DNA of 64,000 bases. Source: Aedes albopictus (taxonomy: Eukaryota; Arthropoda; Insecta; Diptera; Culicidae). The notes beneath the pieces were generated by a model, which was not told the origin of the DNA, did not search any database, and saw only the letters and a program-made list of their open reading frames with translations. The first letter of the stretch is position 1. Each line of letters opens with the position of its first letter. The position numbers and the translations under genes were made by a program. This document shows positions 32,001-41,410 of this stretch, piece by piece. The stretch spans positions 447,520,334 through 447,584,333 of the forward strand of contig NC_085137.1 in NCBI RefSeq assembly GCF_035046485.1. The letters are read 5' to 3'.

Positions 32001-32191
32001 AGAAATACCTCGTCAATTTTTGTTCGCAATCCTCTCACATTTTGGTAATAAACCGTAATACTGGGATCATGGTCGGAATGTTGCTGAAAGAAAGGGTGAT
32101 TGAATTCAGGGGAAGAAGCAAAATCATCTAAATACTCGCCTCTGGTGAGAGTCCTGGGACTCCCACCTTCCACCAAACAGTATGTATGCAC
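29059..32191 (-). mobile_element. Non-LTR retrotransposon (Jockey/CR1-like group), coding region intact
   Basis: The 3' end on the minus strand is followed by a (TAAA)n tail (29059-29097), and upstream lies one uninterrupted endonuclease-RT frame. Sequence upstream of the frame (32192-32430) shows no ORF1. The clade is uncertain: there is no RNase H, and the RT type is that of Jockey/CR1/L2-like elements. It lies antisense within the hAT-like element. Confidence 0.8.
29204..32191 (-). CDS. LINE ORF2: endonuclease-reverse transcriptase, 995 codons
   Basis: The N-terminal endonuclease shows VYYQNVRGLRTK, VVIFTETGLDD, FCAVYIPPDRS and VCGDYNQPRMHW, with AIDEHHPPLVV as the final D-H motif. The RT shows SFSPGPDGVPSVVL, NYRGITSLSASSKIFE, VVYTDLKAAFDKIDH (catalytic D), SGVPQGSNLGPLLF and LGYADDFKLFL (the YADD box). 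The C-terminal part has LVRPILENASLVW and RIERIQKRFVRMAL. No frameshift or premature stop was seen, so this is a young copy. The first codon is not ATG (GTG), so the frame may be truncated or follow a lost ORF1. Enzymatic activity is inferred only from the motifs. Confidence 0.85.
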   Translation of the reverse strand: MHTYCLVEGGSPRTLTRGEYLDDFASSPEFNHPFFQQHSDHDPSITVYYQNVRGLRTKIDEVFLASMDCNFDVVIFTETGLDDCITSLQLFGALYNVYRCDRCPQNSNKSRLGGVLIAVAQQYISSQLFTTNAQNLEQVSVSANIKGRKISFCAVYIPPDRSQNTSIINEHIASVQELCDGSSTDGVVFVCGDYNQPRMHWVRNDVGIVCDSAQLPSSSHTLLDGMEFLGLRQQNLEYNLLGRTLDLVFCPPECDALVERYPAPMVAIDEHHPPLVVSFRGNVVEARPSANHDQAIRPLNYRLIDFTALSGYLNSIDWESLFASRDVDDLTECFCGEINQWLDMNVPRVRPAVTPAWSTFRLRHLKRERNTLQRKLRRQRTSVNARDFHRAVNAYRHLNASLYKSYVLRVQSSLRSNPRGFWNFVNSKRKTSSIPSNVYHGNKTAASTFESCELFARHFAAVFASNTTSHQEAANVASDLPCDMINLDTFIVTPELVVNAARKLKCSFSPGPDGVPSVVLRRCIDVLAKPLSIIFNRSFEQATFPNLWKQSFMSPIFKSGDRRNVANYRGITSLSASSKIFEIIVSGAMLDRAKNYISFDQHGFMPGRSVTTNLLNFTSKCLTCMEAKAQMDVVYTDLKAAFDKIDHKILLYKLSRLGFSSQIVSWLNSYLSGRVLRVKLNNVVSAPFSNKSGVPQGSNLGPLLFSLFFNDVSLLFDDGCKLGYADDFKLFLEVRSVDDCLRLQNRLQLFVDWCERNKLVISVAKCHVISFSRLDCPVLFGYNINGALLTRATEICDLGVQLDAKLTFDCQRSLIVSKATQRLGFIFKVAKDFKDPHCLKTLYCSLVRPILENASLVWFPHEVSWCLRIERIQKRFVRMALRSLPWRDPVNLPPYPERCQLLGLETLQRRRMIQQAVFIAKLINGEIDSPELRAMINFRIPSRTLRYSTLLVHRFHRTLYGYNEPIATFSTVEDLFEFDEPSNRFADRIRRSNLL

Positions 32192-32649
32192 GATTAAAAT
32201 TCAAATGAGGAAAATCAACGCATGTACAAAAAAGTTTGATGAAAATGAGAGTGACACAGATTCAGATACATTAAGTGTCACTGCTATCTTTGTCACAGTA
32301 GGGCTTTTGAAGAATTTAGCTAAGCACAGTTTCAGCCTTCTACTATAGAAAAATGAAGTCTCACCTAGGGGGGCGAAAATATTTTTTGCAGCTCTAAGGG
32401 GGCGATATCTCCTAAAAGTTTGGGAAACATTGCTCTAATGGATACCTGGGGTCCATTTGGACCCCAGGTAACTTTGTAGTAATGGCAAACAAGTTTGGTA
32501 AAACATATTGACTTTATTTTTGCAATACCTTCAAACAAGAGCTTGTTCTACTATTTAAGCAAAAAAATAGTTGATTTCATGGCATACTTTGGTTTTTATT
32601 CCATGTCAAAGTTGAACCGGGCGATTTTGTATACCTGGGGTCCATTTGG

Positions 32650-35600
32650 ACCCCAAACTGAATTCTCTATATCTTTTTATTCTGTTGTTGTAAAGTATTC
32701 ATGTCTTCGTCAAATTTGTTCGGTAGGTCAAGCGCCATCTGGCGGTGAATTGGTTAATTCGAAATTTCCCCCACTAGATGACGCTATTTGGAATTAACAA
32801 TTTAGTAATATAATGTCTTAAAACGAAATTATCGGAAGATCTAGAACTTGTACAAGCATCACGTCTTCGGGAAAGTTGCTCAGTAAGTCAAGTGCTTACT
32901 GATAATGGATCGATTGCTTTGAAATTCCACCACTAGGTGGTGCTACTGTGCATGTAAATTTGGTATCCCATAATATGCCATATATATCACTGGATCCTTA
33001 TTTTTTAGAAAGATGACGTCTTCGAGAAAGTTGTTGTATTGGTCAAGTACTTCCAGATGATGGGCCGTTTGATTTGAAACTCCACACATAGGTGGCGCTA
33101 GTGAGCATTCTTAATGTACATCCCTGGATCGGGATCCTGATCACATAAAAAGATGGCATGTTCGGCAAAGTTGTTTCATAGGTCAAGAACTTACAGATGA
33201 TGCTAAATTTGTGTCGGAAATCTACACATAGGTGGCGCCACTGAGTATGCCAATTTTATACTTCAAATATCCCAGGATTCTAATAACTCTCTTATCGTCT
33301 CTACTATCTTTAGCAAAGATGTTTGGTAGGTCAAAAATTTGCAGAAAATGGATCGCTTGAATCGAACCTCTGTCACTAGATGACGCCAGTGAGCATACAC
33401 ATTTTGAATCATTTATATATCAGGATTCAGATTATTTAGAAAAGTATAAGATTCTGCAAATAAGTTGCAAGAACTTAAAAATGATGAGTCTGAATTTTGC
33501 TCATAGGTGGCATCAGTGAGCGTGCAATTTGTATATCTCATATCGCACAAGATTCAAAGAAAGAGAGGAAAACGCACAATTAAAAACATAAAATTGCTCT
33601 CATGCAGAGTTTGTGTGCGGGTGACTAGACTCCTGCGTGAGAGCAGTGAGAGCCAGCAAGTCATAATCCCAGTGCACAGTTTCTGCACGCACTCAAAAAA
33701 AAGAAAACACCACTCAGTGAACACGCAGAGTGTTCACAGGGAACTGTTCAAATATTTTGATGAACCAAACGCATACCAGTGGATCCCAAAAAAAAAAGCT
33801 AAGAGACATCACATCTTGAAATATCAGAGAAAAACAGACATAACACTGACACAATTTCTCACCCATATATCTCAGGGTTTTGAATACTTAGAGTATTGGT
33901 GTGTTCGGCAATACTGTTGCGCTGGTCAAGGACTAACAGTTAATGGGCCGTTTGTTTCGAACTTCCACTAATAGGTGGCGTTAGCGAGCCTGTAAATTTT
34001 AGTTTTGAAATATCTCAGAACGCTGATTACTTAGAAAGATTATTTCTTCGACAAAACTCTTTAGGAAGTTAAGGGATTACAGTTTTTTTAAAATAATTTC
34101 ATGCAAAATTTCATCTCTAGGTGGCGCTAGTTACAAATTTTCAATAGGTTGCAAATGATAAGAATTTCTAAAAATGTATTCAACAAACTGTAACTTTTTT
34201 CCCTTCAGACATATTTGAGTCAAGTCTAATGATAATCAAAGATCAATGTATAAGTCATACATTTTCAAAATTTCATTAAATTTGGTTATGACACGAATGC
34301 CACAATGTAGTTTTAACGAACTGCAGAGAAATAAGGAGTATTTTACTAGAAACACTTCAACTTCACGTAGAATTAATAAATCTTGCCCAAATTTGTACCA
34401 GTTATAGCTAACTAGTTGGGAAACTTGGAGTCAAAGTTTGATATTTTTTTCGGCACCTAATAAGAAGTTACAGCTTGTTAAAAACTGTCTAGCTAATAAT
34501 CAAAATTTCTATGATTTTGCAAATTCGCTACTAGCGCCACCTAATGAAAGAAACTATAATCAAATAATAATTCAACTGAAAGTCCTTGATCTTCTGAACA
34601 ACTTTGCCGAAGACACCATATTTGTAAATAATCAGGATCCTGAGAAATGTAAAATTTAAAATTTGTTTTCACTCCATCGCCGCCTAGCGGTAGAATTTCG
34701 AATCATACTGTTCATCATCAAAAAGTTCTTGAGCAGGCGAATAACTTTGCCGAAGACACCAACTCTCTAAATATATGGGAGAGAATTTTTGTCTTGTTTT
34801 TGACATCACATAAATCACAGACAAGCAGATGTAACTGTAACAAAATGTCAATCCCATATATCTCAGGCCCCATTACATGGAGCTTTGTGTCTTCGGCAAA
34901 GTTGTTTGGTTGGTTAAGGACTTACAGATGATGGTACGTATGATTCGAAATTCCACCGCCCGGCGGCGCTAGAGTGCAAACAAATTTCAAATTGTACAGA
35001 TCTCAGGATGCTGATTATTTGGAAATATAGCGTCTTCGGCAAAGTTATGTGATAGATCAAGGAGATTGATTTGAATTATTGTTGTATTCGAGTTTCTGCC
35101 ACTAGATGACACAAGTTGCAAATTTGCATGCAATTTTAATTATGTGCTAGAAAATGTTCAACAAGCTGTAACTTTCTATTGAACGCACTAAAAACTCTCA
35201 AACTTTGACTGCTGGATGCCCAAGCAGTTAGCTAACCTGATCAGAATCCTGCGGTATATGTAATATGCGTGCTCAGTAACGCCACCTATACGTTGAGTTC
35301 CAAATCATACCGCACATCATCTGTAAGTCGACCTACCCAAAAACTTTGCATGAGTAATCACCTCTCTAGGTGCTCTATAGGATCCAGAGATACATTAAAT
35401 ATTAAATTTGCACGATTAGGGGCTGTCCATAAACCACGTGGTCATGTGGGGGGGGGGGGTTCGGTCAATGACCATTTTGTATGGACAAATAAAAAAAATT
35501 GTATGGACTAATGACCACGCGGGGGGGGGGGGGTGGGGGGGGGGGGTTTGAGAATTCCCAAAAAAAAAATGACCACGTGGTTTATGGACAGCCCCTTAGT

Positions 35601-36180
35601 TGTGCCATCTATGTGGAATTTTCAAACAAACGGTCCATCATTAGTAAACACTTGGCCCAATTAACAACTTTGTCAAAGATACCAAATTGCTATGTGATCA
35701 GGATCTTGATACAAATGTAATCATATACTTAATACTTACATGCTCACTAGCGCCACCTATGTGTGAAGTTTCGGATCAAACGGACCAGCAGTCAGTCCTT
35801 GAGCAACTCAACAACTTTGCCGAAGATACCATCATTCTAGGTCATCAGGATCCTGAGATATATTATTATTAAAAATGCTCAGTAGCGCCATCTATGTGTG
35901 AAATTTTCTCACAAACGGTCCATCATTAGTTAACACTTTACCTAATAAACAACTTTGCTGAAGACACCAAATTTCTATGTGATCAGGATCTTAATATAAA
36001 TGTGCTCAATTACTTAAAACTTACATGCTCACTGGCGCCACCTATATATGAAATTCCGAATTAAACAGCATAGTAAAGTCCTTGACCAACCCAACAACTT
36101 TGCTGAAGACACCGATCTTCTAATAAGTCAGGATCATAGGATACAGAAGATCAAATTTGGGGTCCAAATGGACCCCAGGT
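32650..36180 (+). repeat. Foldback array of degenerate ~145 bp units
   Basis: Each unit has GTCTTCGGCAAAGTTG, GGTCAAG, TTACAGATGATGG and TAGGTGGCGCTAGTGAGC-type boxes. The GTGGCGCTA box recurs near 32930, 33090, 33228, 33380, 33500, 33970 and 34120. It recurs inverted (TAGCGCCACCTA) near 34526, 35280, 35600, 35748, 35884 and 36033, with two direct units near 34965 and 35100. The array makes up most of the TTAA element. The ORF at 33507-33971 lies in a less repetitive spacer and is not recognised. Confidence 0.8.
35419..35595 (+). mobile_element. MITE with GGGGCTGTCCATAAACCACG termini, TSD TTA
   Basis: This is 177 bp with perfect terminal inverted repeats of about 28 bp and two G-runs inside (35447-35459, 35521-35546). 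TTA flanks it (35416-35418, 35596-35598). The long G tracts are prone to length change. Confidence 0.9.
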
Positions 36181-36229
36181 TTCCGAAATGGACCATCATT
36201 TAAGGTTTCCTGAGGTTTCCTAAGGTTAA

Positions 36230-37454
36230 ATAAATTGTCGCAGAAAACGCTGAAATTTTATAAAAAAAAAAAAAAAACAGGGAGTTGAAACGGATTCTTA
36301 ATCAATTACCAAAAGAAATCAGAAAAAATATACCAAAAGCGTTGAAAAGTGAACTCCCAAAGGAATTGCGGAAGGAAAAGTTTCTGCAGAAGATCTTAAA
36401 GATTTGCCTAAAGAATTTCCGAAGGAGTTAAAAAAAACAAAACAAAAAAGTTCCCAAAGGAATAGCCTGATAATTTAACAACATAATAGCAGAAGAAATT
36501 CGTGAATAAATTTCTGAATGAGTGCTCAAATGGAATGCAAAAAAAAAATCCAAAGAATCGCTGAATCAATTATCAAAAAAATCGCCAAAACAGTAGGCAT
36601 TCATAGGAATTGACGATAAAGCAAAAGTTATTTTTTACTTCCGATATGAAATCATCGTCTTCTTCAATACGCTAAAAGATCAATCGACCATAGCATTTCC
36701 TAAGTACCCTAAAGGATTAAAAGACCTCGGATACTCCTAGGCTACTCTATCAGCTACAATTTTGCCGAAGACCACATTCGAATTAGACGGCTTGTTAATT
36801 AATTACCGATTTTTAACCAGAATGAAAATCTTTGCTCATGATGATCAAACTATTCGATGGGCATTACTGCAATTTGCAGTGAAACAGTCTCCAGTTGGAA
36901 AGAAATCGATTACTAATTAATGAGGCCTTCGGTGAAGTTTTAGCTGATAGAATAGTCTGTGAGAAACAGTCAGGAGCCCTCAAGGATGCTTGGAAAAATG
37001 CTACGGTTGATTGAATGAAGCACACCGTTTTCCCAAACAAACTTTGAAAGGCTTGTGCAGTTCAACCAAATCAGCTCAAATTTTGGGAGAAGGCATAGAA
37101 TCTGGTTATGGTTTGAATAATCGATGTGGAGCAAAAACGATTTTTAGAACCACGCTAGTGTATATCTACTCATTTGCGCTACCTCGCATGTACCTGTTGC
37201 TTCCCATCCTCGATCGCGCACGATGCTACCTAGTATTGCTTGTGGTGATCTACCTCAAAATGTTACTCTGTTTAGGTAATTATTTTGAAGATTAAACGTA
37301 TCCCACCAGTAGGTATCCCCATATGTAGGTATCCCTCACGAATAATTTCATTCAGATATACCTACTCTGTTCAAAAAGCTGCTAGAAAATGCCAGAGAAC
37401 AGCACAAAGTGTTACAGTCTCATCAAGGAAAGAAGTTATACGTTTCAATCCAAG
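36230..37454 (+). promoter_or_regulatory. Rtf1 upstream region, copy C: putative promoter and 5' UTR
   Basis: This matches copies A and B, but without the CACTAG MITE: at 36907-36920 it reads GATTACTAATTAATGAGG, which looks like a site with a short leftover of the MITE. The conserved CpG-rich CTCGATCGCGCACGATGC block lies near 37208, about 250 bp before the start codon. No TATA box was identified. The start site is inferred, not seen. Confidence 0.5.
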
Positions 37455-40400
37455 ATGGTGAAGAGGAAAAGTCAATCAATTATGAGCTCAGAGAGCAGCA
37501 GCGATTCCGAATTCGGTTCGGATCTTGACATGGAGCTGATGTCGCTGGCCAAGAAAAAGAAGACCAGCAGGCTGGCTTCGAACTCTCCCCGAGTGGAGGA
37601 ATCTTCCGATTCCGACTCCTCGGATGATGAGTCGGAACCAGAGGCATCCATGCAGTGCATGAAGCGAGAGACGAAGCAGCAACAGCAGCCGACGGAGGAA
37701 GAAGAGTCTGGTACTAGTTCTGGTGAAGACAGTGATGATGAAAGTGAAAGCAGTAGCAGCAGCAGTGATTCTGAATCTAGTGAAGAGTCTGATGACGAGA
37801 AGATGGAAGAAGTGGAAGGTCGGGCCACATTGAATGCCTTGTCGGACACAGAACGAGTGAGGCACGAGACCGAACCAGTGAATAAAAGTGGAATATATAA
37901 TAATGAACAATCAGAAAAACAGGAGGAAAACGTTGAATCGGAGCCAAAGGTTTTGTCGAAAGACGAATCTGATTCCAGTTCCAGTGAAGACAGTGACGAT
38001 GAAAGTGGGAGTAGCAGCAGCAGCAGCTGTGATTCTGAGTCCAGTGAAGAGTCTGAAGACGCAGTCGATCGAGTCAGATTGAATGCCTTGTCGGGGAAAG
38101 AAAGAGAAACTGACATTTTCGAGTCTAGTGAACGGTGCGGGGCCGAACCAGTGATAAAAAGTGAATTAGTGCATGAACAACCAGAAAAGCAGGAAGAAAT
38201 AGCTGTATTGGAAACGATAGCGAATCCGGTTTTGTCGGAATCAGAATCTGATTCCAGTTCCAGCGACAGTGACAGTGATGACGAAAGTGAAAGCAGCAGT
38301 AGCGGTAGTGATTCTGAGTCCAACGACGAGCAAGATGACGATCGAGCTAGAGAGAGTACCGAGTTGTCGATGAAAGAGCCGGAAATTGAGATCAACTCAG
38401 TGAGCAAAAGTGAAATAAAACATGAACAATCAGAAGAGTTGGAAGAAAAATGTGAACCGGAACCGAAAGTGGACCAGGTTTCGTCGGAGGAGGAGTCTAG
38501 TTCCAGTTCCAGTGATGACAGTAGTGATGACGAAAGTGACAGCAGCAGTAGCAGCGATTCAGAATGCGAAGACGGTAATGAAGACAAAACTGTGGCAGCC
38601 GGATTGTCGAATGTCTTGCCGGTGAAAGAACGAGAACCGGAAGCTTTAGAAAATATCGTACAACACGTGGTTGAACCAGCCGTCAACAATGAAGTGAATC
38701 CTAAACAACCAGATGAGCAGGCAGTTAACAATGACTCGGAGCCGGAGGAAGGCGAAGTATTGTCGGAAGACGAATCAAGTTCCAGTTCCAGTGATGACAG
38801 TGATAGTGACGATTCAAGTGGAAGCAGCAGTAGCAGTAGTGATTCTGAGTTCAGTGATGGATATGACGACAACATGATGGGAGACGAACAAGATCGGGCC
38901 AGATTGAATGCCATGTCGGAGAAAGATCGAGAAATGGAGATTTTCGAGCGTTTCGAGCGGCACGAAGCCATGAAGGCTCGCTGGGAGCTAGAACGTAAAT
39001 TGAAAGTGTCCAAGAAGCCGGAATCCACCAAAGACGAGGAATCACAGCCACCGCAGAAGAAAATGAAGATGGACGAAGTGAAGGAACTCGACCAAAAGAC
39101 CCAACAGAAAGAGCCTCCCAAGATAGAGACCAGCCGCAGCTCCCAGTCTTCACCGGAGTCCTCCTTCGATCTGAAGGAACGTTCCAAAGAGCGAAAGAAG
39201 AACATCGCAGCCAATCGAACCGACGACAAACGAAGCAATGCCATGGCGATGTTGAAAGCACAACGAGAAGGCAAAGCCAAGCGTGACGATGAAGAAGCTA
39301 ACGAGATGGCCCAACGGAAGCCAGAAATCAAGAACGGTTTGGAAAATATCGCTGCTGGCAAATCTTCTCAGAAACTCAAGTCGTCGGACATCTACATAGA
39401 TGAATGGGTAAGCGATAGCGAAGACGATAAAAAGTTCGAAAATTACTCGCGGTCGGGATCCAGCAGCGGATGCGGAAGTGATAGACAGTCTTCTATCGAT
39501 GAAGAAATGTGGGACTTCAAGGAGAGGAAACCAGCCACCATCAGCAATAAGGAGGAACTCGAGAAACTACGAATCTCGCGGCACAAGATTGAACGCTTTA
39601 TTTCACTTCCGATGTTCAATAAAGTTGTGCAGAACTGCTTCGTTAGGATCAACATCGGAAACAACAATGGAAAACCCGTCTACAGAGTGGCGGAGATCGT
39701 GGGTGTTGTAGAGACGGGCAAAGTTTACCAATTCGGAAATTGTCGCACCAACAAAGGGTTCCAGCTGAAACATGGAAATCAGGAGCGGGTGTTCCGGATG
39801 GAGTTCATCTCGAATCAGGACTTTACCGACAGCGAGTACCAGAAGTGGCTGAGTGCCTGCGAGGCCTCCGGAACAACACTGCCTCGTGTCGACACCGTCG
39901 AAAAGAAGCAGCGGGCGATCAATGAAGCGATGCAGTACGAGTTCAACGATGCCGACATCGACAAGATCATTAAGGAGAAGAATAAATTCCGGGCGAATCC
40001 AACCAACTACGCCATGAAGAAGATGCAGCTTATGATGGAACGTGACGCAGCCCAACTGAGTGGAGAGAATAACCTGGCACGTGAACTGAACACGCAGATT
40101 AGGGAGCTCGAAGAACGCGCCAACAATCTAGACAGGAAGCGCAGCAGCGTGATTTCCTACATCAACAATCGCCAGCGAAAATGTAACGTGAAGGACACCG
40201 AGAAGGCCAACAAGGAGAAAATTTGGGCCACCCAAGGTATGCACATCGAAGATCCGTTCACGCGGCGTCCAACGCGGCCGCGGATGTTGTTCAAGCCATC
40301 ACACAAGGAAAATGAAGTCCCAACAGTTTACACGCAGGCACCTCCACCACCTCCACCGCCGAGGCGGATGAAGAGACCGGACGAGAAAAAGCCGGCCTCC

Positions 40401-40574
40401 AATGTTAACGACAGCCTATACTTTTTGCACGACTTCGACATCAATCTGGACGTACCTTTGCCAGTCGGTGCCATCGATATACTTCCGAATCCGGTGGAAA
40501 GACCGGTCAAGACATCCGGTCCCAAGCGGTCGCTCAACCTGGAAGACTTCAAGAAGAGCCGAGATATCATCTAG
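37455..40574 (+). CDS. Rtf1: RNA polymerase-associated protein Rtf1 (Paf1 complex)
   Basis: Rtf1 belongs to the Paf1 complex, which travels with RNA polymerase II in the nucleus and promotes elongation and H2B ubiquitination. The ATG at 37455 (CAAGATGG) fits MVKRKSQ... better than the upstream in-frame ATG at 37389, giving 1039 residues. Residues ~15-30 show DMELMSLAKKKK. Acidic Ser-rich repeats fill ~50-470. The histone-modification domain is at ~470-520 (DDNMMGDEQDRARLNAMSEK, ERFERHEAMKARWELERKLK). The Plus3 domain is at ~695-805 (RISRHKIERFISLPMF, CFVRINIG, VYRVAEIVGVVETGKVYQFG, TNKGFQLKHG). A coiled-coil-like stretch follows (~880-930), then DPFTRRPTRPRM, a proline run, LHDFDINLDVPLP and the family C terminus RSLNLEDFKKSRDII. 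No introns are seen. It is longer than human Rtf1 (about 700 residues) because of the repeats. Confidence 0.95.
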   Translation: MVKRKSQSIMSSESSSDSEFGSDLDMELMSLAKKKKTSRLASNSPRVEESSDSDSSDDESEPEASMQCMKRETKQQQQPTEEEESGTSSGEDSDDESESSSSSSDSESSEESDDEKMEEVEGRATLNALSDTERVRHETEPVNKSGIYNNEQSEKQEENVESEPKVLSKDESDSSSSEDSDDESGSSSSSSCDSESSEESEDAVDRVRLNALSGKERETDIFESSERCGAEPVIKSELVHEQPEKQEEIAVLETIANPVLSESESDSSSSDSDSDDESESSSSGSDSESNDEQDDDRARESTELSMKEPEIEINSVSKSEIKHEQSEELEEKCEPEPKVDQVSSEEESSSSSSDDSSDDESDSSSSSDSECEDGNEDKTVAAGLSNVLPVKEREPEALENIVQHVVEPAVNNEVNPKQPDEQAVNNDSEPEEGEVLSEDESSSSSSDDSDSDDSSGSSSSSSDSEFSDGYDDNMMGDEQDRARLNAMSEKDREMEIFERFERHEAMKARWELERKLKVSKKPESTKDEESQPPQKKMKMDEVKELDQKTQQKEPPKIETSRSSQSSPESSFDLKERSKERKKNIAANRTDDKRSNAMAMLKAQREGKAKRDDEEANEMAQRKPEIKNGLENIAAGKSSQKLKSSDIYIDEWVSDSEDDKKFENYSRSGSSSGCGSDRQSSIDEEMWDFKERKPATISNKEELEKLRISRHKIERFISLPMFNKVVQNCFVRINIGNNNGKPVYRVAEIVGVVETGKVYQFGNCRTNKGFQLKHGNQERVFRMEFISNQDFTDSEYQKWLSACEASGTTLPRVDTVEKKQRAINEAMQYEFNDADIDKIIKEKNKFRANPTNYAMKKMQLMMERDAAQLSGENNLARELNTQIRELEERANNLDRKRSSVISYINNRQRKCNVKDTEKANKEKIWATQGMHIEDPFTRRPTRPRMLFKPSHKENEVPTVYTQAPPPPPPPRRMKRPDEKKPASNVNDSLYFLHDFDINLDVPLPVGAIDILPNPVERPVKTSGPKRSLNLEDFKKSRDII
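37720..38900 (+). repeat. In-frame ~270 bp repeat units within Rtf1
   Basis: Five acidic blocks begin near 37720, 37985, 38260, 38515 and 38795 (for example EDSDDESGSSSSSS), spaced 255-280 bp. After each comes a helix-like block resembling the start of the histone-modification domain: DRATLNALSDTERVRHE, DRVRLNALSGKERETDIF, DRARESTELSMKEPEIE, a weaker NVLPVKEREPEALEN and finally the true DRARLNAMSEKDREMEIF. The truncated copy at 16371 keeps the first two. Confidence 0.8.
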
Positions 40575-40650
40575 AGAGCAACAACGACGAAACAGGACAG
40601 CTAGCGGTATTCACGAGGTAACACAATGAAAAATGTCGCTTCTGTAAATT

Positions 40651-40670
40651 AATAAAACGCATGTAATAAA
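40651..40670 (+). terminator. Rtf1 polyadenylation signals
   Basis: Two AATAAA hexamers at 40651-40656 and 40665-40670 lie 77-96 bp after the stop codon and are followed by T-rich sequence. Confidence 0.75.
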
Positions 40671-40679
40671 TTCACTTTA

Positions 40680-41234
40680 TACCTAGATTTTTTATTCTGT
40701 ACTATGTTATTGCCACCATTCCATTTCTAGAAAGCACATCATCTTTCAAACTAATGTGTGCATTATTATAATTCAACTAAACGCTCGGGTATCCCTATCC
40801 CTTCTGAAATTTCTTTAGTGATTACTTCACCTCAAGTCCTTTAAAAATGTCGACTTTGGTTTTTGTCTACTAATGCGTTCAAAAATTTCTCTAGAAATTT
40901 CCCAAGAAGAACCTCCGGAAAATGCTTGGGAGATTGCTTTAAAAATGTATTCAATGATTATTCCTAGAAATTCTCCATTTTTTTTTCTCCCATACAGTAC
41001 TCATACCATTTTTCCAGCAATTCCTTCAAAGGAAACCCTTGATGGGATTTGTAAAAGAATTGATTGAGAAATTAAAAACAATCCTGGGGTAGTTCGGGAT
41101 TGTTATTGTTATTATATTCGGGATTGTTATTCATCCTTTAAAAATCTCACTTTTTTGTGCCTCCATATATAAAAAATCCTTTAAGATGTTGAAAAATTCT
41201 TGAACTTTTTTGCGCCCTCATATAGGGTGACAAA
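40680..41234 (+). repeat. AT-rich intergenic stretch with decayed 12 bp units
   Basis: AAATTTCTCTAGAAATTTCC-like units are visible around 40870-41060. A local duplication of TTCGGGATTGTTATT lies at 41093-41130. No gene is seen. Confidence 0.45.
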
Positions 41235-41410
41235 GGGTATTATCGGCAGGTTTGTCCTCTTCGTCAATGTGGTTTTTTGTGGGCCAAATTGCTTGAAATT
41301 TGGGCACATAGCTCAGCTTGGTTGGGAAGGATTTGAAGCCAACATTGAGATCAGCAGTTGTCAAAAAACAACCCCATGACAAAGAGAACAAAACTGCCGC
41401 AAATACGTAA
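41235..41410 (+). mobile_element. Small MITE-like inverted repeat
   Basis: TATTATCGGCAGGTTTGTCC near 41239 pairs imperfectly with GAACAAAACTGCCGCAAATA near 41387, and GTCAATGTGG with CCCCATGACA. The flanking duplication is not resolved. Confidence 0.4.

Larger units (their letters stand above)
26904..32432 (+). mobile_element. hAT-like element, 8 bp TSD CTCTAATG, carrying nested elements
   Basis: The ends CAGTGATTCCCAAAGTGGG and, inverted, CAATGTTTCCCAAACTTTT fit hAT termini. CTCTAATG lies on both sides (26896-26903, 32433-32440). GGGGGCG-rich motifs sit near both ends (26965, 27437, 32370, 32397). No hAT transposase is present. It holds two MITEs, a hairpin and a LINE. Confidence 0.85.
26894..36225 (+). 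mobile_element. TTAA-flanked (piggyBac-like) foldback element, composite
   Basis: TTAA borders it at 26890-26893 and 36226-36229, and copies A and B show the uninterrupted site (GCATTGTTAAATAAATT). The left end is CCCTCTAATGGATACCTGGG and the inverted right end CCTTAGGAAACC, which resemble the small TTAA MITE at 60255 (CCCTAAAAGGGATACC). GGGGTCCATTTGGACCCC palindromes lie near both ends (32448, 36159). Its own sequence is about 3.8 kb; the rest is a hAT-like insertion. No transposase is visible. Confidence 0.75.

Noticed and set aside
33507..33971. A 154-codon frame in the foldback element
   Set aside because: Starts within a repeat unit, has no recognisable domain, and is basic and low in complexity; no supporting signals.
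32650..36180. A CRISPR-like array of regularly spaced repeats
   Set aside because: Units are ~145 bp, degenerate throughout without conserved repeat/variable spacer structure, and invert halfway; the genome is eukaryotic.
37472..39361. A 629-codon open frame on the minus strand across Rtf1
   Set aside because: It is the antisense shadow of Ser/Asp/Glu-rich codons (strings of Ser, Leu and Phe). The plus strand carries a conserved Rtf1 protein with domain motifs and poly(A) signals.
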